64,000 bases of DNA from Sphingomonas sp. CBMAI 2297 (GTDB lineage Bacteria > Pseudomonadota > Alphaproteobacteria > Sphingomonadales > Sphingomonadaceae). The notes beneath the pieces were generated by a model. The model worked only from the letters and a program-made list of their open reading frames with translations. It was not told the DNA's origin and searched no databases. The position numbers and the translations under genes are program-made. The stretch spans positions 62,001-126,000 of the forward strand of contig NZ_JAPDIR010000010.1 of assembly GCF_029870595.1 (NCBI RefSeq). Direction: 5' to 3'. This document shows, piece after piece, positions 55,906 through 62,991 of this stretch (the stretch's first letter is position 1; each line of letters starts with the position of its first letter).

Positions 55906-56524
55906 ATTCTGCGCAGCCGATCGGCACGGGGAGCAACCGGCCCCGCGCATCGCCGATTACCATCACCTCCACGCCGAACGCCGCGCGCAGCGGCTGATGG
56001 GCGAGCGCGTCGCCGGGCGCGCCAAAGGCGATCATGCGGCCACCGCCGAGCAGCAGCACCGCATCGGCCAGGCGGCCGGCGAGAACGGGATCGGCGAGCG
56101 TGACGACGATGCCCATTCCCTGGTCCGCGGCCGCGCGCAGCTGTTCGATCCGGGCGAATTGCGCGGCCGGATCGAGCGCGCTCAGCGGATCCCCGGCCAG
56201 CAGCCAGGCCGGACGCGCGGCCAGCGCGGCGGCGAGATCGGCGGGAGCCCGGCCGAACCGGCGGCGCCGATCATGATGCTCGACCAGCGCGATCGCCCTG
56301 GCGCGCTCGGCCCGGCCCAGCCGGCCGATCAGCCGCCCGCCCAGCCGGACATGGCCGGCATCGGCATCGGCGCGGCCGGCGAGCGCGCGCAGCAGCACGG
56401 CCTTGCCCGCGCCGGCCGCGCCGAGAATCGCCGTTACCTTGCCCGGCGCGAGCACCGCATCCACGCCGTCGAGCAGGCGGCGCTCGCCATGGCTCAGGGC
56501 CAGATTCTCGATGCTGAGCTTCAT
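55904..56524 (-). CDS. Degenerate ABC-type ATPase
   Basis: 206 aa resembling the ATPase of haem or iron importers, but with degraded catalytic motifs. The P loop reads GAAGAGKA (residues 35-42, Ala where Ser/Thr is needed). No LSGGQ signature is present before the Walker B region. Walker B reads LLAGDPLSALD, with Gly in place of the Mg-binding Asp and Asp in place of the catalytic Glu. It starts at the ATG at 56524. It may bind nucleotide weakly or be non-enzymatic. No membrane or binding protein gene is adjacent. Confidence 0.75.
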   Translation of the reverse strand: MKLSIENLALSHGERRLLDGVDAVLAPGKVTAILGAAGAGKAVLLRALAGRADADAGHVRLGGRLIGRLGRAERARAIALVEHHDRRRRFGRAPADLAAALAARPAWLLAGDPLSALDPAAQFARIEQLRAAADQGMGIVVTLADPVLAGRLADAVLLLGGGRMIAFGAPGDALAHQPLRAAFGVEVMVIGDARGRLLPVPIGCAE

Positions 56525-56681
56525 GTCCCGCCCTAGGCACCGCCATATGACAACAGGGTTACAGCCGGCGGCGCGATTTTCGCGAGGAATCGCCCGCAAC
56601 CCGCGAAAAAATGTGCTTTGTCTCGGTACTGTAACGCTGGGCTAAGCGCGCATTTACCAACCGCCCCCTATCCGGCGGGGG

Positions 56682-57989
56682 ATGTCCTTGGCCGATCCCT
56701 CGCCCGCCCCAGGCGGCACCTGGCTTACCGAGCGCGAGCTCAATCCGCCGTTGCTGACGCTCACCGACACGATGTGGCGCGCGGCCGAGCTGTTCGGCGG
56801 TGATCCCGAGCTGCGGCTGGTGGCGATCGTCGACGCGCATGCGCGTCCGCTGGGCGCGATCTTCGAGAAGGACGTGCGGCGGCTGCTGCTCAATCCCTTC
56901 GGCCATGCGCTGATGCGCAACCCCTCTTACGGCGCGGCGGTGTCGCGCTATGTCCGCGCCTGCCCCGTTGCCGAGATGACCGACGATCTCGGCCGGCTGA
57001 TGGAACGCTATCGCGCCTCGGGCGGATCGGAGGGGATGATCCTGACCCGGGCCGGCCGGGTGCTGGCGACGATGAACAACCGCCGGCTCGTCCATCTCGC
57101 GGCCGAACGCGAAGTGGCGACGGCGCGCGCCCAGGTGGAACGCGCGGCGCGGATCGAAGCGGCGAGCAAGCGCTTCGAGGCGCAGGTGGAAGCGCTATCG
57201 CGCGACATGGGCCTGCTCTCGACCGCGCTCGAGGACGGCGCGGTGCTGACGGCGGACCGGGCGAGCGGCGTGGGCGACCGCGCGCTGGCGGTGGCGACCG
57301 CCGCCTCGCAGACGAGCGACAACATGGCGGAGATCGCCGCGCGCGGGCGCGACCTGGCCGGCGCGCTCGCCGGCATCGCCCACAACACCAGCGATGCGCG
57401 CCAGGCGGCGGCGGCGGTCTCGCAGCTGGTCGAGAGCGGGAGCGCGCGGACGCGCGACCTGCTCCATTCGGCGCAGTCGATCGATTCGGTGATCGGGCTG
57501 ATCAGCGACATCGCCCGGCAGGTGAACCTGCTCGCGCTCAACGCGACGATCGAGGCGGCGCGCGCCGGCGAGGCGGGGCGCGGCTTCACCGTGGTGGCGA
57601 ACGAAGTGAAGCAGCTCTCCACCCAGACCGGCATCGCCGCCGACCGGATCACCGCGCATGTCCGCGAGATCCGCGGCGGGATCGACGAGGTCGCGGCGGG
57701 GCACAACCGGGTCGAGCAGGCGATCGGCGCGATGGCCGCGCTGGCCGACGCCGTGGAAAGCGCGGTCGCCCGGCAGGAGGAAGCGACGCGGACGATCGCG
57801 CGCAACGTCGACGAGGCGGTGCATGCGAGCACCGGCATCCAGCGCGACGTCGAGGCGATCGGCGGCACCTCGCGCGACGCCTCGGACCAGGCGCGGGCGA
57901 TGCGCGACGTGGCGGGCCGGCTCCATGTCGGCGCCGATGCCCTGTCGGACCAGGTCCATGCCTTTCTGGCGGAACTGCGCGTCGCCTAG
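56682..57989 (+). CDS. Soluble methyl-accepting chemotaxis protein with CBS-like N-terminus
   Basis: 435 aa with no transmembrane helix. Residues about 25-130 resemble a CBS-type regulatory module (RLVAIVDAHARPLGAIFEKD; GMILTRAGRVLATMNN). The C-terminal part is a signalling coiled coil with the conserved hairpin tip IARQVNLLALNATIEAARAG. Soluble receptors like this couple cytoplasmic metabolite signals to CheA. No che genes are nearby. Confidence 0.9.
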   Translation: MSLADPSPAPGGTWLTERELNPPLLTLTDTMWRAAELFGGDPELRLVAIVDAHARPLGAIFEKDVRRLLLNPFGHALMRNPSYGAAVSRYVRACPVAEMTDDLGRLMERYRASGGSEGMILTRAGRVLATMNNRRLVHLAAEREVATARAQVERAARIEAASKRFEAQVEALSRDMGLLSTALEDGAVLTADRASGVGDRALAVATAASQTSDNMAEIAARGRDLAGALAGIAHNTSDARQAAAAVSQLVESGSARTRDLLHSAQSIDSVIGLISDIARQVNLLALNATIEAARAGEAGRGFTVVANEVKQLSTQTGIAADRITAHVREIRGGIDEVAAGHNRVEQAIGAMAALADAVESAVARQEEATRTIARNVDEAVHASTGIQRDVEAIGGTSRDASDQARAMRDVAGRLHVGADALSDQVHAFLAELRVA

Positions 57990-58022
57990 GGCGAGAACCC
58001 AGGCACGTATCTGATTTCCCAC

Positions 58023-58052
58023 CGTCATCCCCGCAAAGGCGGGGACGACGAG
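58023..58052. repeat. CGTCATCCCCGC-type palindromic repeat
   Basis: CGTCATCCCCGC / GCGGGGACGACG inverted repeat between the chemoreceptor and methyltransferase gene ends, third copy of this family in the window. Confidence 0.75.
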
Positions 58053-58073
58053 AAAGGGATATCAGTCCCCGCC

Positions 58074-58895
58074 CTAACCGGCGGCGGTGACGATCTCCAC
58101 CCGGACCGGCATGCGGACGCCGCCATTCTCCCAATGGCCGGCACAGGCCTCCGCCAGGCGGGCGCGGGCCGCCTCGCGCCGGGCGGGCGGCGCGCCGAGC
58201 AGCGGCGCCGCCATCGACGAAGAGGCGAGCAGGAAATCGGCCGCCGCCTCGGGCGTCGCGCCGGGCACGGGCAGCGCGCCGTGCCAGCCGCGGCTGGCGG
58301 CGTCCCGGAAACCGGCGGCATCCAGCAGCGCGATCAGCTTCCCGGGATCGCCGTAGCGGACCGGGCTGGGCGCATCGGGATCGGCAGGGGGCAGCTCGAT
58401 CACCGAGGCGACCGCCGCGCGGATCTCCGCCATGAAGCCGACTTCGGCCGCCGGGCCCCAGACCGCGAAGGCCAGCCGCCCGCCCGGCGCCAGCCAGTGG
58501 CGCAGATTGGCGAAAGCGGCCGCCGGATCGTCGAAGAACATCACGCCGAAGCGCGAGGCGAGCCGATCGAACCGCCGCTCGGGCCGATGAGTCGCGACAT
58601 CGGCCTCGACGAAGCGGGCCACCGCGCCCGCCCGCGCCGTGGCGGCGGCGACCAGATCGGGCGAGATGTCGAAGCCGGTGATGTCGCTGCCGGCGGGCGC
58701 CGCCGCGGCGATGGCGCGCGCCGTGCCGCCGCCCCCGCAGGCGATCTCGGCGATTCGGCAGGGCGCATCCAGCGCCAGCGCCGCGACGAACGGCGCGTCG
58801 ATCGGCGCGAGCATCGCCTCCATCCCGTCGAGCCCGTCACGCCACTGGGCGCCGCGCCCGCCCGCCCAATCATATTCCGAAGCTTTTTCCCGCAT
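58074..58895 (-). CDS. SAM-dependent methyltransferase
   Basis: 273 aa class I Rossmann methyltransferase with the SAM loop EIACGGGGTARAIA near residue 55 and acidic FDISP after strand 2; a UbiE-like domain. I start at the ATG at 58895 (MREKASEYDW); 22 more upstream codons are open but overlap a terminator hairpin. Substrate unknown. Confidence 0.85.
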   Translation of the reverse strand: MREKASEYDWAGGRGAQWRDGLDGMEAMLAPIDAPFVAALALDAPCRIAEIACGGGGTARAIAAAAPAGSDITGFDISPDLVAAATARAGAVARFVEADVATHRPERRFDRLASRFGVMFFDDPAAAFANLRHWLAPGGRLAFAVWGPAAEVGFMAEIRAAVASVIELPPADPDAPSPVRYGDPGKLIALLDAAGFRDAASRGWHGALPVPGATPEAAADFLLASSSMAAPLLGAPPARREAARARLAEACAGHWENGGVRMPVRVEIVTAAG

Positions 58896-58944
58896 GCGGG
58901 CCAGGATGCGCCAAAGCGCGGCGCGGCGCCAGCGCAGACATCGG

Positions 58945-58977
58945 AAAAGCCGCCAAGTCACTGACCTGGCGGCTTTT
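58945..58977 (-). terminator. Terminator after the orphan gene, near copy of the tRNA-Val terminator
   Basis: AAAAGCCGCCA...TGACCTGGCGGCTTTTC, differing from the tRNA-Val terminator at 59586 only in the loop and one stem base. It lies 70 nt after the stop of the orphan gene at 59047. Confidence 0.7.
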
Positions 58978-59046
58978 CACAGCATGGGCGAGGACCGCAC
59001 GGCGCCGAAGCGGATGCCAGGCGCATTCACGCCATACAGTCCATCT

Positions 59047-59412
59047 CTACCCCTCGATCCGCTGCCGTGCCTGTCGCACCTCATCGATCGTGCGCTCCGA
59101 AACGGGAATGCCGAAATCCGCGAAGGTCATCCCACCCGCCCAGCGAAGCTCACCGCGCTCGAATTCCTCGGAAAAATACAGGGCATTGCTAATGTCATAC
59201 AATGCCAGGACGAGCGCCTGGAGCGAGTCCGCCCCGATTGCGCGCTTCACTTTGCCCGATCCAATTCCGATGATCCTATAGGGACACCAGAACTCCTCCC
59301 CTGTCGCATCGATCGAGAAGGGTGCACCGATCACCACCTCGACTTTCGCGGAAGGGCCGAGGTCGATCTCGCGCGTGGCGATGACATTTCCGATCGATAG
59401 CGCGTTCATCAT
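59047..59412 (-). CDS. Orphan gene of unknown function beside tRNA-Val
   Basis: About 121 aa from the ATG at 59412, which has GGAG five bases upstream; a second ATG follows directly. The sequence contains VEVVIGAPFSIDATGEEFW and GIGSGKVKRAIGADSLQALVLA and resembles small uncharacterised proteins (DUF6968-like), a tentative match. The local base composition is visibly more A/T-rich than its neighbours. It lies between tRNA-Val with its terminator and a near-identical second copy of that terminator, suggesting insertion or duplication. Confidence 0.7.
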   Translation of the reverse strand: MMNALSIGNVIATREIDLGPSAKVEVVIGAPFSIDATGEEFWCPYRIIGIGSGKVKRAIGADSLQALVLALYDISNALYFSEEFERGELRWAGGMTFADFGIPVSERTIDEVRQARQRIEG

Positions 59413-59585
59413 GCGATCTCCGTTATCTATTCGAACCTGGGAACTGCCATAATGAGCACCGCTGATCACCGGAACGGCTTGCACGCGATCGGGACCTCCC
59501 GATCTGCCACGCGGCGCCGGGCCGAGCCCGCCCGAGCATCCGGAGCCACTGATGCCGTGATCGCACGCCATCGCTGAAAGGCATC

Positions 59586-59620
59586 AAAAAAGCCGCCAGA
59601 TCGATGACCTGGCGGCTTTT
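59586..59620 (-). terminator. Terminator of tRNA-Val
   Basis: On the minus strand AAAAGCCGCCAG / CTGGCGGCTTTTTT starts 6 nt after the tRNA CCA end. Nine-base stem extended by A/T pairs and a T6 tract. Confidence 0.85.
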
Positions 59621-59625
59621 CTATA

Positions 59626-59700
59626 TGGTGGGCGCGGCAAGGATTGAACTTGCGACCCCTGCGATGTCAACACAGTGCTCTACCACTGAGCTACGCGCCC
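59626..59700 (-). tRNA. tRNA-Val (anticodon GAC)
   Basis: The minus strand folds as a standard cloverleaf: acceptor GGGCGCG/CGCGCCC, D arm GCTC/GAGC, anticodon stem CTGTG/CGCAG with loop TTGACAT (anticodon GAC, valine), T arm GCAAG/CTTGC with TTCAATC, discriminator A and an encoded CCA. It decodes GUC and GUU. Its own promoter and terminator are visible. Confidence 0.97.
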
Positions 59701-59730
59701 ATTGGCCTGTCGGCCGAAACGGGAAGCGGG

Positions 59731-59759
59731 CCTTTAGCGGGCAACACAAACCCGCGCAA
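59731..59759 (-). promoter_or_regulatory. Candidate promoter of tRNA-Val
   Basis: On the minus strand TTGCGC and TAAAGG are 17 bp apart, placing the start about 25 nt upstream of the mature tRNA. Confidence 0.6.
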
Positions 59760-59825
59760 GCATGGTTTTCAGTTTTTGCGGCGCCGGTCCGTTCGCCCGA
59801 TCCGCCGCCGCCGGAATCGGAGGCC

Positions 59826-60200
59826 TCAATTGAACCCGGCGTTCTCCGCCTCGAACAGCCGGTCCACCTCGAGCACCAGGTCGCGCAGGTGGAAGGGCTT
59901 GGAGAGCACGCGCGCCTGGGGCACCTGCTTGCCCGCCTTGAGCGTCACCGCCGCGAAGCCGGTGATGAACATCACCCGCATGTCCGGCGCAATCTCGCTC
60001 GCCTTCTGGGCCAGCTCGATGCCGTCCATCTCCGGCATCACGATATCGGTGAGCAGCAGGTCGAACCGCTCGCCCTCCAGCAGCGGTATCGCCGCGGTGC
60101 CGCGATCGACCGCGCTGACCGCATAGCCCGAACGCTCGAGCGCCCGGGTCAGGTATTCCCGCATCACGCGGTCATCCTCGGCCAGCAGAATCCGGATCAT
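59826..60200 (-). CDS. cpdR: Cell-cycle response regulator CpdR
   Basis: 124 aa stand-alone receiver domain with phospho-acceptor Asp52 (LLLTDIVMPEMDGIELA) and the strongly conserved VMFITGFAAVTL and LSKPFHLRDLV of CpdR. Unphosphorylated CpdR primes ClpXP to degrade substrates, and in Caulobacter helps clear CtrA at the cell pole through RcdA/PopA. With ctrA in the same window, the regulator and its protease adaptor are both present. GGGGGAAC precedes the ATG. Confidence 0.93.
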   Translation of the reverse strand: MIRILLAEDDRVMREYLTRALERSGYAVSAVDRGTAAIPLLEGERFDLLLTDIVMPEMDGIELAQKASEIAPDMRVMFITGFAAVTLKAGKQVPQARVLSKPFHLRDLVLEVDRLFEAENAGFN

Positions 60201-60275
60201 GTTCCCCCACTCGAAATCGACAAGACCTCATCCTATACCCGAAGCCCTTAAGATTTTCCGCCCCTATACCATTCC

Positions 60276-61160
60276 ATGCCATTGCGGCAGCGCGATGGCG
60301 CGCATAGTCATGACGTCGTGACCGGAGAATCCTTCGTCCGCCATGGCCCCGCCGAGCCGCGGAGCCCGGTGATCCTGTCCGTGCCGCATGCCGGGCGCGA
60401 CTATCCCGACGCGCTGCGCGCTGCGCTGCGCGTGCCGCTGGCGGCGCTGCGGGGGCTCGAGGACCGCCATGCCGACGCGATCGCCCTTGCCGCCCGGCGC
60501 GACGAGACACTGTTCGTCGCCACCCGCCCGCGCGCCTGGATCGACCTCAACCGCGCCGAGCACGAGCGCGACCCGCGGCTCGACGACGGCGCCTGGCCGC
60601 ACGGCGCGCCGCTCTCGGCCAAGCTCCGCTCCGGACTGGGGCTGGTGCCGCGCCGGGTGGGAAGCGCGGGCGACATCTGGCAGCGCCGGCTGAGCGCCGA
60701 CGAGGTGCAGCAGCGCATCCATGCCGACCACCGGCCCTGGCACGCCGCCATCGCCGCCGCCCTGGCATCGGCGCGGGCGCGATTCGGCGTGGCGGTGCTG
60801 CTCGACGTCCATTCGATGCCGCCGCTCGGCAATCCGGCGACGGCGGCGCGGCTGGTGCCGGGGGACCGGTTCGGCAAGTCGGCGGCAGGGCGTTTCCTGG
60901 GGCGAATCGAAGGCGTGGCGCGCGCCCATGGCATCCGCACCATGGCCAACACGCCCTATTCGGGCGGCCACATATTGGAGCGCCATGGCGACCCGCGCCG
61001 CGGCGTGCACGCGATCCAGCTCGAGTTCGACCGATCGCTCTATCTCGATTCGGCGCTCGACCAGCCGGGCCCGGGACTGGCGACGGCGGTGCGGCTGCTG
61101 CGCGACCTGATCGACGCGGTGGCGGACGAAGCGCTACCGGGGGCGATCGCGGCGGAATAG
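60276..61160 (+). CDS. N-formylglutamate amidohydrolase family protein
   Basis: 294 aa with the family metal and substrate motifs: SVPHAGRDYP near residue 36, DRHADAIA, DVHSMPPLG near 180 and NTPYSGGHI. It releases formate or related groups from N-formyl amino acids, in some bacteria at the end of histidine degradation; no hut genes are nearby. A GTG at codon 15 (60318) is an alternative start because neither site has a clear ribosome-binding sequence. It overlaps the convergent small membrane gene by 27 nt. Confidence 0.9.
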   Translation: MPLRQRDGAHSHDVVTGESFVRHGPAEPRSPVILSVPHAGRDYPDALRAALRVPLAALRGLEDRHADAIALAARRDETLFVATRPRAWIDLNRAEHERDPRLDDGAWPHGAPLSAKLRSGLGLVPRRVGSAGDIWQRRLSADEVQQRIHADHRPWHAAIAAALASARARFGVAVLLDVHSMPPLGNPATAARLVPGDRFGKSAAGRFLGRIEGVARAHGIRTMANTPYSGGHILERHGDPRRGVHAIQLEFDRSLYLDSALDQPGPGLATAVRLLRDLIDAVADEALPGAIAAE

Positions 61161-61397
61161 CGCCGGCCAGGGAACCTTGTACCCGGCCATCCAGAAAAAC
61201 AGGCCGGCCATCAGGAAATGCACCATCACCAGCAGCCAATAGAGTCTCGGCTCATACTCCCGGTAAATTGCCGCATCGGGATCGGGGTTGCGAAACACCA
61301 GGACACGACGCCGGACAACCGCGACCACACCTCGCCCAAGCACGAGACACCCCAGCAGCGACGGCCAGAGCCAGAACCATTTCGAGAACCAGTCCAT
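61134..61397 (-). CDS. Small membrane protein
   Basis: 87 aa, aromatic-rich, with hydrophobic segments at about residues 5-27 and 52-74 (a Trp-rich start and a C-terminal YKVPWPALFRRDRPR). No family recognised. It is convergent with the amidohydrolase gene and lies downstream of the candidate small RNA terminator. Confidence 0.65.
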   Translation of the reverse strand: MDWFSKWFWLWPSLLGCLVLGRGVVAVVRRRVLVFRNPDPDAAIYREYEPRLYWLLVMVHFLMAGLFFWMAGYKVPWPALFRRDRPR

Positions 61398-61436
61398 GCC
61401 CGATTCCTATCAGGGATCGGCGGCAAGGCGGCACAT

Positions 61437-61468
61437 AAAAAACCACCTCGTGGTTACCCACGAGGTGG
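61437..61468 (-). terminator. Terminator of the candidate small RNA
   Basis: Perfect 11-bp stem CCACCTCGTGG/CCACGAGGTGG with a four-base loop, followed on the minus strand by T6. A classical strong terminator. Confidence 0.9.
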
Positions 61469-61541
61469 CCAAGGTTCAGGGAGGAGACACGCCCGAGGGC
61501 GTGCCGTACGGCCTCGCGAAAGGGGGGACACGACGCCGTAC
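61437..61541 (-). ncRNA. Candidate small RNA with anti-Shine-Dalgarno stretch
   Basis: About 105 nt from a promoter at 61548-61575 to the terminator at 61437. Folding by eye gives a 5' stem GTACGGC/GCCGTAC, a second stem GCACGCCC/GGGCGTGT, a single-stranded CTCCTCCCTGAACC and the terminator hairpin. Exposed CUCC-rich stretches pairing with ribosome-binding sites are typical of alphaproteobacterial trans-acting sRNAs. It lies between the cytochrome b gene and a small membrane protein gene. No open reading frame of note overlaps. Confidence 0.65.
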
Positions 61542-61547
61542 AAATCA

Positions 61548-61575
61548 AATATAAGTGAGGGGTCGGATAGTTCAA
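61548..61575 (-). promoter_or_regulatory. Candidate promoter of the small RNA
   Basis: TTGAAC and TATATT separated by 16 bp on the minus strand, the most A/T-rich -10 in the area; predicted start near 61541. Confidence 0.65.
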
Positions 61576-61606
61576 GGGGTCGCGAGAAACCGTTTTCAAC
61601 GCGCGA

Positions 61607-62149
61607 TCAGCCGAGCCGGTGCGCCCCTGGAAGCATGCGCGCCAGCACCCGGTCGCGCAGGATGAAATGGTGGCGCAGCGCCGCGGCGATGTGAACCACC
61701 ACCAGCGCCGCCATCAGATAGCCGAGCAGCTCGTGCGCCTCGTGCGCGGTATGGGCGATGCCCGGCGTGGCGGGCAGTACCGGGATCTCGAACAGCCCGA
61801 ACCAGTTGATCGGACGCGGACGCTCGGGATTGGAGGAGAGCAGCCAGCCGCTGACCGGCAGGACCAGCAGCAGCGCATAGAGGATGAAGTGGACCGTATG
61901 CGCGGTCGCCTTCTCCCAGGCCGGCAGCAATTCCGGCAGGTGCGGCGGCTTGTGGGTGAGTCGCCAGCCGATCCGGCCCAGCGTGAGCACCAGCGCGGCG
62001 ATGCCGACCGACTTGTGGATCGGGATCACGCCCCACGCCCGCGGCATCGCGTCGTGGAACAGGCCGACGATCAGGTTGAACAGGACGAGCGCGGCGATCG
62101 ACCAGTGGAAGGCGATCGCCCCCCGGCTGTATCGATCGCCGCGCCCCAT
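61607..62149 (-). CDS. Cytochrome b561 family protein
   Basis: 180 aa with four membrane helices and the expected haem-ligand His residues: FHWSIAAL in helix 1, PIHKSVG in helix 2, HTVHFILY and the HEAHELLGY...VHIAAALRHHF region later. It moves electrons across the inner membrane from quinol. The ATG at 62149 is five bases after the sapC stop, so it is in an operon with sapC. Confidence 0.9.
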   Translation of the reverse strand: MGRGDRYSRGAIAFHWSIAALVLFNLIVGLFHDAMPRAWGVIPIHKSVGIAALVLTLGRIGWRLTHKPPHLPELLPAWEKATAHTVHFILYALLLVLPVSGWLLSSNPERPRPINWFGLFEIPVLPATPGIAHTAHEAHELLGYLMAALVVVHIAAALRHHFILRDRVLARMLPGAHRLG

Positions 62150-62154
62150 CACGA

Positions 62155-62937
62155 TCAGGCGTTCGGCTGGACGAGCTGCGGCTCGGGCATCTTGCCCTGG
62201 CGCAGCTGGCGGCCGAAGATGTCGCGCATCAGGCCCAGCGAAAAGAGATGCGCGTAGATGAGCGGCAGCATGCCGTTCTGCACGATCTTGCGCAGCTGGT
62301 CGCCGCGCATCTCGTTGAGCTTGTTCTCGTCGACCATCATGAAGCCGCGATAGACGAAGGGCTGGGCGGCGCCGTCCGGCTGGATCGTCACTTCGCCGTC
62401 GATCAGCAGGTCGAGCTCCTTGAGCTCCTGCATGAACTGGCCGGTGCGGGCGCCGGCCTGCTCGAACTGCTCGTTGAACTGCAGGATGTTCTTGGTCGTG
62501 TCGCTCGGCTGGCCGTCGACGAACAGGGCCTCGCCCTCCTCGAACGCGCCGACCGTGTCCGAAGTCGGGTCGAAGCACAGCGACAGCTCGTCGCTGTCCG
62601 GGCGCAGGCGCGCCAGCAGGTACGGATAGCGGCGGATATAGGCCGGGACGTAGAAGTTCGTCTCGTTGAGCGCGCCGTCCTCGTCGAAGAAGGTGTTGAC
62701 CCCCTCGTTCAGGCCCATCAGCGCCAGCGGCACCGGCTCTTCGCCCTGCGAGAAGACGATCGGCATGAAGCGCTGCACCAGCGGGAATTCCTCGACGGTG
62801 ACCGGCACCGCGTGCTGCTTGGCGAGGAACGGCGCCTTGTCGGCGGCGCGAATCTTGAAATCGGCGTGCTGCTGGCTCGAGAGCGGCTGAAGCTCGTTGT
62901 AGAACAGAGGCAGCGACTGCTGCGGGGCGGAAGCCAT
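62155..62937 (-). CDS. SapC family protein
   Basis: 260 aa cytoplasmic protein of the SapC family, first described as a Campylobacter S-layer-associated protein. Conserved parts are LVQRFMPIVFSQGEEPVPLALMGL and YVPAYIRRYPYLLA in the first half and NQFEQAG-type helices later (LQFNEQFEQAGARTGQFMQELKELDLL). In sphingomonads and Caulobacter relatives it often neighbours outer-membrane receptor or tryptophan halogenase genes. Here it precedes cytochrome b561. Function is not established. Confidence 0.9.
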   Translation of the reverse strand: MASAPQQSLPLFYNELQPLSSQQHADFKIRAADKAPFLAKQHAVPVTVEEFPLVQRFMPIVFSQGEEPVPLALMGLNEGVNTFFDEDGALNETNFYVPAYIRRYPYLLARLRPDSDELSLCFDPTSDTVGAFEEGEALFVDGQPSDTTKNILQFNEQFEQAGARTGQFMQELKELDLLIDGEVTIQPDGAAQPFVYRGFMMVDENKLNEMRGDQLRKIVQNGMLPLIYAHLFSLGLMRDIFGRQLRQGKMPEPQLVQPNA

Positions 62938-62991
62938 CCTAAATCTCCTGGGAACTAAAAATGCTGATGTCTGGAATCCCGGGGCGAGGGT

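Noticed and set aside
47110..58052. CRISPR-like repeats
   Set aside because: The repeats are palindromic, few and irregularly spaced. There is no spacer array or cas gene.
58980..59046. Possible decayed tRNA copy next to the second terminator
   Set aside because: TGGGCG resembles the tRNA 3' end, but no further arms of a cloverleaf can be aligned.
59604..60251. Plus-strand frames across tRNA-Val and cpdR
   Set aside because: They run through a perfect tRNA cloverleaf and antisense to CpdR, without family similarity.
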